DNA of 64,000 bases from Arthrobacter sp. OV608 (GTDB lineage: Bacteria > Actinomycetota > Actinomycetes > Actinomycetales > Micrococcaceae), in assembly GCA_900110595.1 (NCBI GenBank), contig FOEZ01000002.1, forward strand, positions 248,001 through 312,000, given 5' to 3'. Position numbers and translations under genes: made by a program. A model generated the notes under the pieces. The model saw only the letters and a list, made by a program, of their open reading frames with translations, was not told the DNA's origin and did not search any database. Shown piece by piece: positions 25,300-32,493 of the stretch (positions are counted from its first letter, which is position 1; each line of letters begins with the position of its first letter).

Positions 25300-26613
25300 A
25301 TGCGCATTTCAGTTATCGGCTGTGGCTACCTGGGAGCCGTACATGCCGCCTGCATGGCCAAGCTGGGCCACGAAGTCGTCGGCATCGACGTGGACAAGCG
25401 GAAAGTAGCTGAACTCTCCGCCGCGCGGGCGCCCTTCTACGAGCCCGGTCTCGAGGAATTGCTAAGCGAAGTCCAGGAAACTGGCCGGTTGTCCTTCACG
25501 ACGGACATGGCCGCCGCGAGGGGAAGCGCAATACATTTCGTTTGTGTTGGTACCCCGCAAAAAAAGGGTGAGAATGCCGCCGACTTGACTTATGTCGACG
25601 CAGCCATCACCGCGCTCATCCCTTATCTAGCTGCCGGCGACGTAGTAGTCGGAAAGTCCACAGTTCCCGTTGGCACAGCGTCAAGGCTCTCCGAGCTGGT
25701 CCAGTCCGAGGAACCCGACGCTCACTTGGTTTGGAACCCAGAATTCCTCCGTGAAGGGCACGCGGTTTCGGACACGCTGCACCCCGACAGATTTGTCTAC
25801 GGAGTGCAGGACGCCTCTGAAGATCACCCCGCAGTGGCACTCCTCGACGAAGTTTACGCAGTCTCACTATCCTCGGGTACCCCCCGACTGGTAATGGACC
25901 ACCCCACTGCTGAACTGGTAAAGACAGCAGCCAATTCGTTCCTGGCGACAAAGATATCCTTTATCAACGCTATGGCGGAACTTTGTGAGGCCGCGGGGGC
26001 GGACGTGACGAGGTTGGCAGACGCCATAGGAATGGACGACCGTATTGGCCGAAAATTCCTTAATGCCGGCATCGGCTTCGGTGGGGGTTGTCTACCTAAG
26101 GATATTCGGGCATTTATGGCCCGAGCTGGAGAACTCGGCGCTGACCAAGCCCTAACGTTCCTGCGTGAGGTGGACGCCATCAACATGCGCCGCAGAACAC
26201 GGGTGGTCGAGCTTGCTCGGGAACTGTGTGGCGGATCCTTGCTAGGCAAACGGATAACGGTTCTTGGCGCGGCATTCAAACCTGAAAGCGATGATGTCAG
26301 GGATTCACCCGCACTGAGCATCGCGGCTCAACTCCAGCTTCAAGGCGCTGTTGTAACGGTGACGGACCCAAAAGCTCTAGACAATGCTGCCCGGCGATTC
26401 CCTGAGCTTCATTACGAAACTAGTTCAGAGGCAGCCGTGGAGAATGCAGACGCTCTGCTGCTGCTCACAGAATGGCAGGAGTACCGCGATCTCGATCCGT
26501 ATGAACTGTCAAACGCGGTGTCATTTCCCCGCATCCTCGATGGACGAAATGTTCTCGATGCCGCCAAGTGGCGCGCGGCCGGGTGGACTTACCGCGGTCT
26601 CGGGCGTCCATAA
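25300..26613 (+). CDS. ugd: UDP-glucose 6-dehydrogenase
   Basis: 437 aa from ATG 25300, preceded by GGGGGAAGGAAG. N-terminal NAD-binding fold (MRISVIGCGYLGAVHAA), VCVGTPQKKGE, KSTVPVGTASRLSELV, NPEFLREGHAVSDTLHPDR, and the catalytic cysteine in GIGFGGGCLPKDIRAFM (about residue 262). The C-terminal UDP-binding domain contains GAAFKPESDDVRDSPAL. The enzyme oxidises UDP-glucose twice to UDP-glucuronate, supplying an acidic donor for the polymer; its substrate comes from GalU at 30.0-30.9 kb. Full length and all key residues present. The next gene begins two bases after its stop. Confidence 0.96.
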   Translation: MRISVIGCGYLGAVHAACMAKLGHEVVGIDVDKRKVAELSAARAPFYEPGLEELLSEVQETGRLSFTTDMAAARGSAIHFVCVGTPQKKGENAADLTYVDAAITALIPYLAAGDVVVGKSTVPVGTASRLSELVQSEEPDAHLVWNPEFLREGHAVSDTLHPDRFVYGVQDASEDHPAVALLDEVYAVSLSSGTPRLVMDHPTAELVKTAANSFLATKISFINAMAELCEAAGADVTRLADAIGMDDRIGRKFLNAGIGFGGGCLPKDIRAFMARAGELGADQALTFLREVDAINMRRRTRVVELARELCGGSLLGKRITVLGAAFKPESDDVRDSPALSIAAQLQLQGAVVTVTDPKALDNAARRFPELHYETSSEAAVENADALLLLTEWQEYRDLDPYELSNAVSFPRILDGRNVLDAAKWRAAGWTYRGLGRP

Positions 26614-26615
26614 GA

Positions 26616-28475
26616 ATGGACGAGATGGTTCAAAGAAAAGAAAACTCCGGACGCCAGCGGTCAAAAGTTCCTAGTCAAAAGCGGCTGTTGACCCCGCTCA
26701 TTTGGAGCGCGGTCCTTTTAACGCTCCTCGCCGCCGGGGCAGTCTGGCTCGGCGCAAAGGCTGTAACAATCAAGAATGAGCTCAACGCAGCGAATGCCTT
26801 GGTGACACCCCTCAAAGAGGCAATTTCTACAGACAACCCTCAAGCAGCGTCAGCGACTCTGACGCAACTCAAGACTCACACGTCGGCAGCCAAGCAAGCA
26901 GCAGACGATCCAATTTGGACCCTTGCTTCAACCTTTCCTTGGCTCGGGGCCAACTTCGGCGCAGTCGCCGAAGTTGCTCGCTCGGCGGAAGACGTAACAA
27001 CCCTCGGATTGACGCCCCTCGTCCACGTTTACAGCTCACTTGATTGGGACAGATTAGCCCCAAGCAGCGCCGGAACGGATTTGAAACCACTCCAAGCGGC
27101 AGCACCGAGCGTCACGGCCGCGGCACACGCTGTTCGGACATCCGCCGCTCGCCTTGATGAAATAGATGCCGATGGTCTCCTGCCAATGGTCGCGGAGCCT
27201 TTGACCGAAGCTAGAGAACAATTGGAAGGTGTCACTGGCGCCCTCGATGCCGCGGCGACAGCGTCCCAACTCATTCCAGACATGCTTGGGTCTAAGGAAC
27301 CGCGGCAGTACCTCCTAATGATTCAGAACAACGCCGAGTCTCGCGCGTCAGGCGGCATACCCGGCGCTCTGGCAGTTCTCAATGCGGACGGGGGAAGCCT
27401 CACCCTGACTTCGCAGAGCAGTGCCACAGATCTCGGCGCTGCGTCGCCCAATATCGCCGTTGACGCGGAGCAACAACACATCTACTCCAGCCGCCTGGGT
27501 AAGTTCATGCAAGATGTAAACCTCACTCCCGATTTTCCCACTGCGGCCAAGACAGCGCAGTCTATGTGGGAGCGCAAGACCGGTCAGCGTGTGGCAGGCG
27601 TCATTTCAATAGACCCGGTTGCCCTCAGTTATGTCTTGCAGGCCACGGGCCCTGTCCGGATAAGCAGCACAGAACCGTCTCTGTTAGCGCGGACCGGACT
27701 CCCCGCGGAGCTAAATGGCAAGAATGTTGTCAAGACGCTGTTATCTGATGTGTACGCGAAAATCGAGCAGCCGAAGCTTCAGGATGCCTACTTTGCGGGC
27801 GTGGCACAGGAAATATTCGAAACACTGTCTCAGGGTACTGGAGATGCAAAGGCCCTTCTTGCGGGCATTAGCCATGGAGTAGAAGAAGGGCGCATTCTCA
27901 TCTGGTCCAGTGCTTCGGATGAGCAGGCCCTCATCGCGAAATATCCCATTAGCGGCTCAATAGCGGGTCCAAGCGTGGCGCCGGCTCAGTTCGGCGTCTT
28001 CTTCAATGATGGTACGGGGGCGAAAATGGACTACTACGTCCAGCGCCGCGTGCAACTCGTTAGACAATGCGCGAAAGACGGCTACGAACAGACAACGGTT
28101 CGCGTCAGCAGCACCAACACGGCTCCGGCAGATGCTGCTACCGCCCTACCCGCCTATGTGACTGGGGATGGCATATATGGAGTTCCCCCTGGATCCGTGC
28201 GCACGAACATAGCCACCTACGGTCCGGCGCTTGCAAATATCGAAATGGCCACGATTGGAGGCAAGCGAACGGATTTTGCACCATACCTTCACGGCAACCG
28301 TCCGGTTGGCATGGTTTCCGTACAGCTTGCACCCGGGGAGACCCAAACACTGGAGTTCACATTCAGTAAGATCGTGCAGCATGCCGAACCGAGCGTTTTT
28401 GTGACACCAACAGCACAGAACGTAGAAGACGTGATACTGCCCACGCAAAATTCAGACTGCGGGCCAGGTGCGTAG
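26616..28475 (+). CDS. DUF4012 membrane-anchored protein
   Basis: 619 aa from ATG 26616, directly after the ugd stop. A basic N-terminus, one membrane helix at about residues 27-50, then a large extracellular region. DUF4012 hallmarks: RQYLLMIQNNAESRASGGIP, GALAVLNADGGSLTL, QDVNLTPDFPTAAKTAQSMW, GVISIDPVALSYVLQATGPV and GVFFNDGTGAKMDYYVQRRV. Residues 45-200 are helix-rich and probably coiled. The family is common in actinobacterial capsule loci and resembles LytR-CpsA-Psr partners, but no biochemical activity is established. Operon position implies a role in polymer attachment or export. Confidence 0.9.
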   Translation: MDEMVQRKENSGRQRSKVPSQKRLLTPLIWSAVLLTLLAAGAVWLGAKAVTIKNELNAANALVTPLKEAISTDNPQAASATLTQLKTHTSAAKQAADDPIWTLASTFPWLGANFGAVAEVARSAEDVTTLGLTPLVHVYSSLDWDRLAPSSAGTDLKPLQAAAPSVTAAAHAVRTSAARLDEIDADGLLPMVAEPLTEAREQLEGVTGALDAAATASQLIPDMLGSKEPRQYLLMIQNNAESRASGGIPGALAVLNADGGSLTLTSQSSATDLGAASPNIAVDAEQQHIYSSRLGKFMQDVNLTPDFPTAAKTAQSMWERKTGQRVAGVISIDPVALSYVLQATGPVRISSTEPSLLARTGLPAELNGKNVVKTLLSDVYAKIEQPKLQDAYFAGVAQEIFETLSQGTGDAKALLAGISHGVEEGRILIWSSASDEQALIAKYPISGSIAGPSVAPAQFGVFFNDGTGAKMDYYVQRRVQLVRQCAKDGYEQTTVRVSSTNTAPADAATALPAYVTGDGIYGVPPGSVRTNIATYGPALANIEMATIGGKRTDFAPYLHGNRPVGMVSVQLAPGETQTLEFTFSKIVQHAEPSVFVTPTAQNVEDVILPTQNSDCGPGA

Positions 28476-28507
28476 ACATCGCGTTAACACTATGTAAACC
28501 GTTTGGA

Positions 28508-28536
28508 TTGACATTGCTCACATGGCCCGCAAAATG
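28508..28536 (+). promoter_or_regulatory. Possible promoter of the LAxTG protein gene
   Basis: TTGACA at 28508-28513, 17 bases, then AAAATG at 28531-28536. It would leave a leader of about 105 bases containing two small hairpins (CCGCAC...GTGCGG at 28570-28588 and GAGG...CCTC just after). The -35 is consensus; the -10 is weak. Confidence 0.35.
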
Positions 28537-28648
28537 GTAACGTTTTTTTGGGATAACTATCCGTCATTTCCGCACAGGTCTCGTGCGGTGAGGAAAGCTC
28601 CTCAATTCGGGTACATCTAGAAAACTTAACGTCTCCGGGGGGACACAC

Positions 28649-29254
28649 ATGAAAAAAACACTCGCAGCACTCGCATTGGCAGGATCCATAGCACTCATCG
28701 GCGCAGGGCCGGCCATGGCAGCCACCTATCCGCCACTTCCGCCTCAGGCAGCGGTCTCGGACGGCGTCGTTGGGCCGGGTGAGACCTTCGTCTTCCGCGG
28801 CCAGGGATTCCGCGCCGGTGAACCGCTGATCATCCGCGTAACGCCGGGCCAGGCTCCAGCTTCCAACGGTGCGAACATCGCCGGTGGCCGTTCAGTAGCA
28901 GCACGAATCAACGTTGTGGCTGAGGCACAGACCTTGCAGGCAACCGCCGATGCTCAGGGGGCATTCTCCCTGCCGATTGCTATCAGCGAGGCAGGCACCT
29001 ATTCTCTTACCGCCGAAGGCGTCGAGTCCGGTGTTGTCGTCGGTCCCGTCACGGTTGTTGTAGCTGCCTCATTGGCAAACACGGGCACGACCACCGGTGG
29101 CGCTCCGCTGGCCAACACCGGTTCTGGCCTCGCAAGCACCGGTGCAGACTCCGGCCTGGTCCTCTGGACCCTGGTTGGTGCTGGGGCACTGGCTGCAGGC
29201 GCAACCTCTGTGGTAGTTGTTCGCCGCCGCGCGAAGGCTGAGGTCGCTGCATAA
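28649..29254 (+). CDS. Secreted cell-surface protein with triple LAxTG sorting motif
   Basis: 201 aa. Signal peptide MKKTLAALALAGSIALIGAG with cleavage near AMAA (residue 24-25). Residues 30-138 form a beta-rich domain (VGPGETFVFRGQGFRAGEPL, AQGAFSLPIAISEAGTYSLT). Then come LANTG (142-146), LANTG (154-158) and LASTG (161-165), a membrane helix (170-191) and RRR. LAxTG is the class E sortase recognition form in high-GC actinobacteria, so covalent wall attachment is likely. A strong GGGGGGACACAC leader precedes the ATG and a perfect terminator follows, suggesting high independent expression. It may anchor or display the polymer; the sortase is not in this window. Confidence 0.88.
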   Translation: MKKTLAALALAGSIALIGAGPAMAATYPPLPPQAAVSDGVVGPGETFVFRGQGFRAGEPLIIRVTPGQAPASNGANIAGGRSVAARINVVAEAQTLQATADAQGAFSLPIAISEAGTYSLTAEGVESGVVVGPVTVVVAASLANTGTTTGGAPLANTGSGLASTGADSGLVLWTLVGAGALAAGATSVVVVRRRAKAEVAA

Positions 29255-29279
29255 CTGCCTCGCTTCTGAAGCACCAAAG

Positions 29280-29316
29280 AAGGTGGGTTGTTCTCCAATA
29301 GAGAACAACCCACCTT
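29280..29316 (+). terminator. Strong hairpin terminator after the LAxTG gene
   Basis: Perfect 16-bp inverted repeat AAGGTGGGTTGTTCTC/GAGAACAACCCACCTT with a 5-base loop, 25 bases after the stop. It is the longest perfect hairpin seen in this locus. Confidence 0.88.
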
Positions 29317-29392
29317 CTGCATTTAAGGTTTCGACAGGCTCAACCACCGGAGCAACAAGCTCAACTAACGAGTTGTGGTATCTATTAGGGCT

Positions 29393-29539
29393 ATGGGGAG
29401 ACATTGGCGCAAAGCACCACGCAAGCTCGACTTTTCCATTCCCCTCCCCCGCACAAGGGTGCTGCACTACGTGCTTCTTCTCCTCCTAGCCGCGTCCGCC
29501 CTCGGGACGGCCGCCTTCGCCCTTCTACGGACCTCGTGA
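29393..29539 (+). CDS. Small single-pass membrane protein (48 aa)
   Basis: ATG 29393 to TGA 29537-29539. Basic N-terminus (MGRHWRKAPRKLDFSIPLPR) then one Leu/Ala-rich membrane helix (about residues 25-44) and an LRTS tail. It ends seven bases before the TTG of the VanZ gene, so co-transcription is likely. No family known. The RBS is weak (ATTAGGGCT), so the call is tentative. Confidence 0.4.
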   Translation: MGRHWRKAPRKLDFSIPLPRTRVLHYVLLLLLAASALGTAAFALLRTS

Positions 29540-29546
29540 GTTCCGC

Positions 29547-30005
29547 TTGAGGCTCCTCCAGAACTATCGCTTCTGGCGCACGGCACTGGTCGCCATGCTT
29601 ATTCCCCTGACGCTCATTGCTTTTTGGCCCTCACCAGTTGATAAGCCTATTTCAGGACAACTCACGGCGGTCCTGAACTTTCTCCACAGGCACGGCGTGC
29701 CGGGCTGGTTCGACTACAAATTTGTTGAAGCCTTCGCGAACCTTGTTCTTTTCATGCCGGTCGGTTTTGTAAGCGCACTTGCATTTCCCGCCAAACACTG
29801 GTGGCAAATTGGCGCCTTCGGACTGCTGATTTCGGGCTGTATAGAGCTCGGTCAACTGCTGTTTCTTCACGACCGCTTTGCAAGCCCGTCAGATATAGTG
29901 ACAAACACGTCAGGAGCGGTCATAGGCTCCCTTCTAGCAGCCTTCGCTGTCCAGACGCAGAAGAGGCCCGCTGCCTTGCGACAACGGGCCTCCAAGAAGC
30001 CATAA
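29547..30005 (+). CDS. VanZ-family membrane protein
   Basis: 152 aa from TTG 29547 (an ATG at 29595 is a shorter alternative). Four to five hydrophobic segments. The VanZ signature is visible: KFVEAFANLVLFMPVGFVSA, a GCIELGQLLFLHDRFASPSD motif and DIVTNTSGAVIGSLLAAF. VanZ-like proteins are associated with teicoplanin-type resistance and cell-wall or polysaccharide loci, but their chemistry is undefined. It converges on galU, with stops ten bases apart. Confidence 0.85.
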   Translation: MRLLQNYRFWRTALVAMLIPLTLIAFWPSPVDKPISGQLTAVLNFLHRHGVPGWFDYKFVEAFANLVLFMPVGFVSALAFPAKHWWQIGAFGLLISGCIELGQLLFLHDRFASPSDIVTNTSGAVIGSLLAAFAVQTQKRPAALRQRASKKP

Positions 30006-30015
30006 AACGTCGAGA

Positions 30016-30906
30016 CTAGCCGACGAATCCCTTCATCCAGGTCTTCAGGTCCTCGCCAAACTCGACGCGCTCGGAAGCCAGTGTTATGACGGCCTTGAGA
30101 TAGCTCAGCTTGTCGCCGGTGTCGAAGCGACGGCCTTTGAAGACCACACCGTACACCCCTGAACCTTCGCCCTCTCCGGCGGCCAGGGTCTGGAGCGCGT
30201 CAGTCAGCTGGATCTCCCCGCCGCGGCCAGGCGCCGTCGTCTCAAGAATGCCGAACACGGACGGGTGCAGTACGTAGCGGCCGATCACGGCCAGGTTGGA
30301 GGGCGCCTCTCCAGTTGCGGGCTTCTCCACCAGGCTGTTGACGCGGACGTAGTCCTCGCCTTCCACTGCAGTGATGTCTGCGCAGCCGTAAGCGCTGATC
30401 TGGGACGGATCTACTTCGATCAAGGCGATCACGGAACCGCCGGTCTTCTGCTGCACTTCCATCATGGTGGTGAGCAGGTCCTCGGCCTCGTCAATGAGGT
30501 CGTCACCCAGCAGCACGGCGAACGGCTCGTTGCCCACGTGCTGGCTGGCACACAGGACGGCGTGGCCCAGGCCCTTGGCCTCGCCCTGGCGGACGTAGTG
30601 AATGGGACCCAGCTCCGACGCGTACTGCACGGACTCTAGGCGTTCCTTGTCGCCCTTCAGCTCCAAGGCACGCTCAAGTCCCGGCTCGCGGTCAAAGTGG
30701 TCCTCAAGGGAGCGCTTGTTGCGCCCCGTGATCATTAGCAGGTCGGTGAGACCGGACTTGACGGCTTCCTCGACGACGTACTGGATGGCCGGCCGGTCTA
30801 CCACCGGCAACATTTCCTTCGGCATTGCCTTGGTGGCGGGCAGGAAGCGAGTCCCCAATCCGGCAGCAGGAATGACGGCTTTGGTTATTGCTTTCCCCGT
30901 AGTCAT
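30016..30906 (-). CDS. galU: UTP-glucose-1-phosphate uridylyltransferase
   Basis: 296 aa from ATG 30906. The frame stays open to 31074, but that extension is a remnant of a crotonase gene and not part of GalU. Signature AVIPAAGLGTRFLPATKAMP with the KEMLPVVDRPAIQYVVEEAV segment, then AVLLGDDLIDEA, SLVEKPATGEAPSNLAVIGR and GRGGEIQLTDALQTL. The enzyme makes UDP-glucose, the substrate of Ugd and a probable donor for the glycosyltransferases. It is transcribed alone, at the right edge of the polysaccharide locus. Confidence 0.96.
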   Translation of the reverse strand: MTTGKAITKAVIPAAGLGTRFLPATKAMPKEMLPVVDRPAIQYVVEEAVKSGLTDLLMITGRNKRSLEDHFDREPGLERALELKGDKERLESVQYASELGPIHYVRQGEAKGLGHAVLCASQHVGNEPFAVLLGDDLIDEAEDLLTTMMEVQQKTGGSVIALIEVDPSQISAYGCADITAVEGEDYVRVNSLVEKPATGEAPSNLAVIGRYVLHPSVFGILETTAPGRGGEIQLTDALQTLAAGEGEGSGVYGVVFKGRRFDTGDKLSYLKAVITLASERVEFGEDLKTWMKGFVG

Positions 30907-30950
30907 AGCTGAACCATACAAATCAGGGGCAGGCAAAGGCAATTTTCCTT

Positions 30951-30990
30951 CACCGAACTGCGGCTCACGCTTCTTCGGGAATACCCGGAT
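30951..30990 (-). repeat. Fragment duplicated from the 3' end of an enoyl-CoA hydratase gene
   Basis: 35 of 40 bases match 39209-39248, the 3' end of the PaaG-like gene. On the minus strand it still encodes IRVFPKKREPQFGE, versus IRAFQEKREPQFGG at the true gene's C-terminus. It sits just upstream of galU and is not expressed as a protein of its own. It marks a past duplication or deletion. Confidence 0.65.
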
Positions 30991-31021
30991 CCCATCTCGA
31001 GGCCCTGGGCAAAGGTGCCAC

Positions 31022-31198
31022 CTATTCGCCCGGGTAAGTGCCGGAGTCCGGCGAGAAGGTAGTCCCGCCTTCATCCGTCACCAATTGGTCCGATTCGCTC
31101 AGGACTGCTGATGCGGAACAGTCATCGCAGCGGCCAACAAATTGATGAGGGCAGGCCGAGAGGTTGATGCCGTCCCCAGTGGATAATCTGGCTCGCAT
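31022..31198 (-). CDS. Possible small Cys-containing protein (58 aa)
   Basis: ATG 31198 preceded by GGCAGGATTCC. Starts MRARLSTGDGINLSACPHQF, then GRCDDCSAS, giving three cysteines in a C-x7-C-x2-C pattern that could bind metal. It ends in an acidic tail. No family recognised. It lies within the 671-bp stretch 30907-31577, which otherwise contains only the crotonase fragment and dispersed repeats, so it may be chance. Confidence 0.3.
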   Translation of the reverse strand: MRARLSTGDGINLSACPHQFVGRCDDCSASAVLSESDQLVTDEGGTTFSPDSGTYPGE

Positions 31199-31433
31199 GG
31201 AATCCTGCCGTTCCTGAATCGTCCCGGCTTGCCGGGGGACCCATTGCCTCAACCACCGCAACGATGGTGCCGGCGATGTGCTGAGCTGGCCTTCAATTGC
31301 GAAAACCCTCTCCTCGCCGGCACTCCCAGTAAACAACCACGCCAAGCGGGAAACACGAGTAACCCATACCCGTTCCTTCAGGCAGACCGTACTTCCCCAT
31401 ACTCGGGTGAGGTGCTACTACCCAAACCCCCTA

Positions 31434-31566
31434 TGGCTTCGACGGGCTCAACCACCGGCAGTCACCGCAGACTCCCCCACCAGCTTTGGTCTCGCTCCCC
31501 ACCCGCACCCTTACCTCGCAAGCTCGGCCAGGGAACCCTGCGGGCGTGGGCCCGGCTCAACGACCG
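31434..31566. repeat. Dispersed intergenic repeat, copy A
   Basis: Two modules: GGCTTCGACGGGCTCAACCA at about 31436 (a variant occurs at 29330 as GGTTTCGACAGGCTCAACCA) and the segment 31490-31566 with CTCGCTCCCCACCCGCACCC and CTCGCAAGCTCGGCCAGGGA. The second module recurs at 39121-39214 and 40003-40070. All copies are intergenic, at 3' ends of leftward genes. They look like a REP-type dispersed element. Confidence 0.75.
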
Positions 31567-31577
31567 GACAATCGCGC

Positions 31578-32489
31578 TCAACGGGCGCGGATGGTGCGGT
31601 AAATCCCGGTGTGGTCCAGGTCGCCGTCGCCTGCCGCCACCATGTCTTCGAAGGCGTTCTGCACGCAGGCCGCGAGCGGGAGTTTCAGTCCCGTCTGGCC
31701 GGCGATTTCCATGATGAAGCCCAGGTCCTTGAGCTGGTTCTTCGCGGATCCGCCGCCTTCAAAGTCCTGCTCCACCCACCGCCGTCCCTTCTGCGCCAGG
31801 ACCTCGGAGTTCGCCAGGCCGCCGGCAAGAACCGCCTGGACCTTCTCCAGGTCCAGGTTGCTGCCTGCCGCCAGTGCCATCGCCTCGGCCAGGGCCGTCA
31901 CCGTGGCCGCCACCACGATCTGGTTGCAGGCCTTCACAGTCGACCCGGCACCGGTATCCCCGAACCGCACCACTGTTGAGCTGTAGAGCCCGAACAGCGG
32001 TGTTACCCGGTCCACGGCCTCCCTCGGGCCCCCCGCCATGATGCTCAGCCGGGCTTCTTCAGCCCCTATGGTGCCGCCGCTCAAGGGCGCGTCCACCACC
32101 ACCACGCCCCAGCTGCGCTGGCACCGGTCTGCGAAGTCGGCCACCGCCACGGGCGACACCGTCCCGTGGATCACCAGGATGGGGTGCTGTATTCCGGCAG
32201 CGCGCCAGCCTGCCAGCAGGCCGTCGCCGCCGTGGAGCAGGGCTTCGACTTGGGGCAGGTCGGGCAGAACGGTCAGTACGACGTCGCGTGCGGCCTCCGC
32301 CGGGGAGGCCGCCAGGGTGCCTCCCCCGATGGCCCGGGCCCTCTCCGGTGTCCGGTTCCACAGAGTCAGGGGAACTCCCCGCCTGAGGATGTTCCGTGCG
32401 ATGGGGGCGCCCATCGGTCCGGTGCCCAGGAGGGCAACGGACGGATAGGTGCCGGGAAGCTGCTGCTCTTCCAGTCTGGGCGTCTTCAT
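31578..32489 (-). CDS. 3-hydroxyisobutyrate dehydrogenase-family NAD(P)-dependent reductase
   Basis: 303 aa from ATG 32489, four bases after the TRAP permease gene. N-terminal Rossmann motif SVALLGTGPMGAPIARNILR, the substrate loop VDAPLSGGTIGAEEARLSIM and the catalytic lysine in GDTGAGSTVKACNQIVVAAT; the helical C-terminal domain is complete (QKGRRWVEQDFEGGG, KDLGFIMEIAGQTGLKLPL). The family includes tartronate semialdehyde reductase, L-threonate dehydrogenase and hydroxyisobutyrate dehydrogenase. Linked to a TRAP carboxylate transporter, a sugar-acid dehydrogenase is the most likely role. Exact substrate unknown. Confidence 0.85.
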   Translation of the reverse strand: MKTPRLEEQQLPGTYPSVALLGTGPMGAPIARNILRRGVPLTLWNRTPERARAIGGGTLAASPAEAARDVVLTVLPDLPQVEALLHGGDGLLAGWRAAGIQHPILVIHGTVSPVAVADFADRCQRSWGVVVVDAPLSGGTIGAEEARLSIMAGGPREAVDRVTPLFGLYSSTVVRFGDTGAGSTVKACNQIVVAATVTALAEAMALAAGSNLDLEKVQAVLAGGLANSEVLAQKGRRWVEQDFEGGGSAKNQLKDLGFIMEIAGQTGLKLPLAACVQNAFEDMVAAGDGDLDHTGIYRTIRAR

Positions 32490-32493
32490 GGGC

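Noticed and set aside
28560..28640. Structured leader resembling a riboswitch before the LAxTG gene
   Set aside because: Two small hairpins are present, but I cannot match them to any known riboswitch core; a covariance search would be needed.
30907..31074. N-terminal extension of GalU
   Set aside because: The frame is open, but the extension encodes a crotonase C-terminal remnant (KKREPQFGE) and GalU homology begins just after ATG 30906.
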